17,470 bases of DNA from Bacillota bacterium. GTDB taxonomy: Bacteria > Bacillota_G > Limnochordia > DTU010. The notes under the pieces are model-generated. The model saw nothing but the letters and a program-made list of their open reading frames with translations. It did not search any database and was not told where the DNA came from. This document shows positions 14,582 through 17,470 of this stretch, piece by piece (the stretch's first letter is position 1; every line of letters starts with the position of its first letter). Location of the stretch: the NCBI GenBank assembly GCA_012799255.1, contig JAAZLQ010000186.1, positions 1 through 17,470 on the forward strand. Reading direction: 5' to 3'. The translations under genes were made by a program, and so were the position numbers.

Positions 14582-15340
14582 CTAGAAAAAGAAGAAACGC
14601 TTCTTCTTGCGGTATTCACTAGGTGTATAGCGCGAAGCAAAATTTCCTTGCAAAATGCTTCTAGGGTTTGTCTCAACCAACTCTTTTGCCCGTGTCTGCC
14701 CCACTATATCTAGTAATGCCTCATAGGCCTCAGGAAGATTTAGACGACGTCTTTCTACACCGTGGGCATCACTTGCCACTAAGTGCACCATATCATGGGT
14801 TAACATGATCTCGGCAGTCTTCTTCACTTCAGTTCCAAAGCGTCCCAAAAGGCTACCCGAATTCATCTGAATCAGACAACCCTGCTTAAGCCAGCCTAAA
14901 CAAAGGTTTGGGTCAGCTAGCACAGCGGAATACCGCTCCGGATGAGCAATAATGGGTGTTATCCCCTTAGTTTGCAGATCAAATATCACTTGCTCGGTAT
15001 AGATAGGAACCTGGTGCATAGGTAGTTCGATCAAGCAGAATTTCCCTTGATTACCAAAAGTGGGTATGTCAGAGGCTATCATCTCTAAAAGGGCCATATC
15101 CATTAGGAGCTCTGCACCGGGTACGATTTCTACCCCTATTTGGGCCTTAGCAAACTCAGCCTTTAGCCTATCCACCAACTCCCGAACCTTTTCCCAATCG
15201 GGAATTTCATGGAAATGGGGTGTTGCGGCAATTATGGTAATTCCTCGTTCTTCCCCATATCTTCCCATAGCGAGGGACATTTCTAAATCCACTGCCCCAT
15301 CGTCTACACCGGGCAGAATGTGGCTGTGTAAATCAATCAT
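14582..15340 (-). CDS. PHP-type tyrosine-protein phosphatase (CpsB/YwqE family)
   Basis: Metal-dependent phosphatase that removes phosphate from the tyrosine tail of its partner BY-kinase and so tunes exopolysaccharide export. The 252 residues show the PHP metal ligands: DLHSHILPGVDDG (H5, H7, D14), TPHFHE (H42), PGAEL (E77), IAHPERY (H133) and SDAHG (D191, H193). The family also shows the LIELPMHQVP segment, present here. The gene starts three bases after the kinase stop, so the pair is co-transcribed. The last residues (RKKKRFFFF) are unusual and come from a purine/pyrimidine inverted repeat that may act as a terminator. Confidence 0.93.
   Translation of the reverse strand: MIDLHSHILPGVDDGAVDLEMSLAMGRYGEERGITIIAATPHFHEIPDWEKVRELVDRLKAEFAKAQIGVEIVPGAELLMDMALLEMIASDIPTFGNQGKFCLIELPMHQVPIYTEQVIFDLQTKGITPIIAHPERYSAVLADPNLCLGWLKQGCLIQMNSGSLLGRFGTEVKKTAEIMLTHDMVHLVASDAHGVERRRLNLPEAYEALLDIVGQTRAKELVETNPRSILQGNFASRYTPSEYRKKKRFFFF
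14586..14608 (-). terminator. Possible terminator embedded in the end of the phosphatase gene
   Basis: On the minus strand AAGAAGAA (14608-14601) pairs with TTCTTCTT (14596-14589) around GCGT and runs into TTTC just before the TAG stop. With only two G-C pairs the stem is weak, so function is uncertain. Confidence 0.3.
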
Positions 15341-15343
15341 TGC

Positions 15344-16060
15344 TTATTCCGCCTCATCGTAATAGTAATAATAATGGTAGTTTTTCTGGTCTTGCGGCCT
15401 TACTCCATTTAAGACCACTCCAAGAATTCTGGCATTGGCCTGTTCCAATAAGGTTTTTGCATGGAGAGCCACATCCCTTGGGACGGCATGAGCCCGCATA
15501 ACAAGGACGGTACCATCAACTTTGCTCGCCATAATAGCCGAGTCAGTCACTGCAATCACAGGAGCACCATCGAAAATGACTATATCATAGCGCTCCTTCA
15601 GCTGGGCAATGACACTATTCATTGCTTTGGACTGCAATAGTTCTGCCGGATTAGGCGGAACCGGACCAGATGGAATCACGTCTAACCCATCAATCCTACT
15701 TCGCAAGATGGCATCATCCAAAGACGCTTGCCCAGTTAAATGTCCTGTTAAGCCTGGCGCATTAGCCACAGAGAACATCTGATGAAGCACAGGTTTGCGA
15801 AGATCGCAACCAACCAGAACCACTTTTTGACCTGATTGTGCAAAAGCTATCGCCAAGTTGCCAGATACCGTTGACTTTCCCTCACCTGGTCCAGCACTGG
15901 TAAGTAGAATAGTCTTTAGTTCACGATCAGGACTTGTAAACTGCAAGTTCGTGCGTAAAGTTCTAAATGCTTCACTGCCAATTGCTTTTGGATCACCATG
16001 GACTATTAAGGGAGGCTCCTTCTGATTCTTCTGTTTCCGACGTTTAAGCACTAAAATCAC
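15344..16060 (-). CDS. BY-type tyrosine kinase (CpsD/YwqD family) for exopolysaccharide synthesis
   Basis: Cytoplasmic autophosphorylating kinase that works with the Wzz protein encoded just upstream. In the 238-residue product the oligomer motif EAFRTLR is at 30-36, Walker A GPGEGKST at 57-64, Walker A' VLVGCDLR at 81-88, and Walker B VIFD at 161-164. The tail ends in a tyrosine cluster (Y228, Y230-234) that is the expected phosphorylation site. Walker A' normally reads DxDxR; here the first Asp is Gly (G84), while D86 and R88 are kept. GTG 16060 is chosen as the start because GGAG lies eight bases before it; a TTG at 16102 would overlap the previous gene much further. The gene overlaps the Wzz gene end by 17 bases. 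Confidence 0.92.
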   Translation of the reverse strand: MILVLKRRKQKNQKEPPLIVHGDPKAIGSEAFRTLRTNLQFTSPDRELKTILLTSAGPGEGKSTVSGNLAIAFAQSGQKVVLVGCDLRKPVLHQMFSVANAPGLTGHLTGQASLDDAILRSRIDGLDVIPSGPVPPNPAELLQSKAMNSVIAQLKERYDIVIFDGAPVIAVTDSAIMASKVDGTVLVMRAHAVPRDVALHAKTLLEQANARILGVVLNGVRPQDQKNYHYYYYYDEAE

Positions 16061-17470
16061 GTCCTTTTCTCCACGGGAAACGTTTCTTTTCCATATCTTC
16101 AAGTAAGTTGTTGTCGGGAATCTGACCTAGAACTGGCACTCCAAGCAGACGCTCCGCTTCTTCTTTGGTATTTAACGTGTTATCCATAAACTCAAGTAAA
16201 AAGGCAACTCCAACACCTAAGAATACGCCCAACACGCCTCCAATTGCTATATTAAGCTTTACTCTTGGTTTTACAGGTTCCTCTGGTAAGATTGCATCGT
16301 CGATTACTTGTACATCTGCTGTCTGCATTGCCTCTGCAATTCGAGCCTCTTCATACTTGGTTCGGAGAAGAACATACAGTTGCTCCATCACTTTGGCGTC
16401 GCGTGTTAACCTAGCCCATTCCAGCTCCCTTGCGGGCAACTCACTCAACTCAGACTCGTACTCTTCAATCAAGGATGCGAGAGCTGTTTGTCTTGATTGG
16501 AGTGCCATAGATTCAACTTCTAGTTCAATTAATACGCCATAGAGTTGTTGATGAATAGCATTGAGCGTCCTGGTTTCGGTTCCAACAACGCGCTCAACCT
16601 GCTCCGCAAGCTTATTCGTAACATCTTCAATTTCAGCCTGCAAAGCTAGAACAGTTGGGTGTCGATCTGTGTATTTTTCCCGGGCACTCGAAAGCCGTAC
16701 TTCCAAATCAGCCAAACGGCTTCTGTACTCAGTAACAAACGCATTTTCGGCAATTGTCGTGGACGAAATCAAAGTTTCGTCTTGCTCTGCTAAGTTAGCC
16801 CGCACTTGAGTAATGCGTTCCGTCAACTCTTCCCTTGATATGGAAATTTCTGTCATACTTGCCTGTAACTTGACCAATTGTTCGATCTTGGCAACAGTCT
16901 CTTCAGTTGGTGCTAATACCTTCTCTTGCTCTCTATACGCTGTCAACTTTTCTTCAGCAATTCTAAGGCTTTCCTCTGCCGACTTCAACTGCGCCTCTAT
17001 GAAGATTCGAGTTGTCCTCCTATCATTTTGTTGGTACAACGTATTCCAGCCTATAAATACATCCGCCAACGTGTTTACGATAGCCTGTGCCTCTGCCGGA
17101 TTGGGGGATTGGATAGAGATCTTTAGCACATCACTACCTTGAATAGGCTGAATAGTAAGAGCCTTTTCAAGACCTCTAACATCTAACTCCTCCGGTTGTA
17201 CTCGTTCCAGAACCTGCTCCAAGATAGTTCGGCTCTTCATGATCTGAATGTAGTTTTGAGCTTGATTCTGTCCCATACCTCCCATGCCCTCAAAGAGCAT
17301 AGACTGCATCCCACCTGCACCGGAGTCCCTAACCATAACGGTCGTAAATGCCTCATAAATGGGTGTTGCCAAAAGACTATAGATGGTGACGCCAAGCACA
17401 GTAACAAGGAAAACGACAGCTATTAATGTGCGCTTTTTTACGATTATTTCCCAATACTCTCGTAGATCCA
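16044..17470 (-). CDS. Wzz-type polysaccharide chain-length / co-polymerase protein (partial, cut at the right edge)
   Basis: Inner-membrane protein that sets chain length in exopolysaccharide or capsule export and activates the neighbouring tyrosine kinase. The visible 474 residues enter with DLREYWEIIVKKR, the usual cytoplasmic lead, then a first membrane segment (TLIAVVFLVTVLGVTIYSLL). A long periplasmic part with coiled coils follows (FIEAQLKSAEESLRIAEEKL and later helices). Near the end is the proline-rich motif PEEPVKPRVK and the second membrane segment (IAIGGVLGVFLGVGVAFLLE), then KEEAERLLGVPVLGQIPD. The gene remains open to base 17470, so only the first few residues and the start are missing. 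An internal GTG at 17399 would cut off the first membrane segment and is not the start. Confidence 0.93.
   Translation of the reverse strand, partial: DLREYWEIIVKKRTLIAVVFLVTVLGVTIYSLLATPIYEAFTTVMVRDSGAGGMQSMLFEGMGGMGQNQAQNYIQIMKSRTILEQVLERVQPEELDVRGLEKALTIQPIQGSDVLKISIQSPNPAEAQAIVNTLADVFIGWNTLYQQNDRRTTRIFIEAQLKSAEESLRIAEEKLTAYREQEKVLAPTEETVAKIEQLVKLQASMTEISISREELTERITQVRANLAEQDETLISSTTIAENAFVTEYRSRLADLEVRLSSAREKYTDRHPTVLALQAEIEDVTNKLAEQVERVVGTETRTLNAIHQQLYGVLIELEVESMALQSRQTALASLIEEYESELSELPARELEWARLTRDAKVMEQLYVLLRTKYEEARIAEAMQTADVQVIDDAILPEEPVKPRVKLNIAIGGVLGVFLGVGVAFLLEFMDNTLNTKEEAERLLGVPVLGQIPDNNLLEDMEKKRFPWRKGRDFSA

Overview
The window reads as a chromosomal segment of a bacterium of the Firmicutes (Bacillota) type with mid-range GC. 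The reasons are two S-box (SAM-I) riboswitches of the terminator-controlled kind, strong AGGAGG ribosome-binding sites, consensus sigma-A promoters, a cysteine desulfurase-thiI pair, and the Wzz / BY-kinase / PHP-phosphatase exopolysaccharide set. Several proteins hint at a double-membrane (diderm) lineage such as Limnochordia: a CsgG-like lipoprotein, a fimbrial-chaperone-like protein, and a 687-residue exported protein whose C-terminal part alternates like a membrane beta-barrel. The lineage call is inference, not proof.

Region 1 (1-2895). A gene start at the left edge, possibly a DegS-like sensor kinase, runs leftward. Divergent from it is a methionine uptake operon: consensus promoter, SAM-I riboswitch, UUCG-loop terminator, then metN-metI-metQ. 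When SAM is plentiful the terminator should form and uptake stops.

Region 2 (2896-7926, minus strand). A TTGACA-17-TATAAT promoter drives a tightly packed set: a small exported beta-sandwich protein, a PapD-like chaperone-like protein, and a large exported beta-rich protein. Both junctions are ATGA overlaps. A cytoplasmic GH13 maltodextrin-cleaving enzyme follows after 42 bases with no visible terminator, so it may be co-transcribed. This set is the best candidate for a poorly described surface-assembly system.

Region 3 (7952-9412, minus). metK (SAM synthetase) lies behind its own promoter, second SAM-I riboswitch and terminator. Both making SAM and importing its precursor are therefore gated by the same metabolite within about 9 kb.

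Region 4 (9429-13020). A CsgG/LpoB-like lipoprotein gene diverges from a cysteine desulfurase-thiI operon (tRNA 4-thiouridine and/or thiamine sulfur transfer). The operon has a roughly 180-base leader with a hairpin just before the ribosome-binding site. It is followed by a 56-residue zipper-like protein of unknown role and a strong terminator.

Region 5 (13041-17470, minus). From the right edge: a Wzz chain-length protein (cut by the window end), its BY-type tyrosine kinase with a tyrosine-rich tail, and a CpsB-type PHP phosphatase. After a 200-base gap come a VanZ-like membrane protein and a DUF4438 protein. No tRNA, rRNA, insertion sequence, CRISPR array or prophage was seen.
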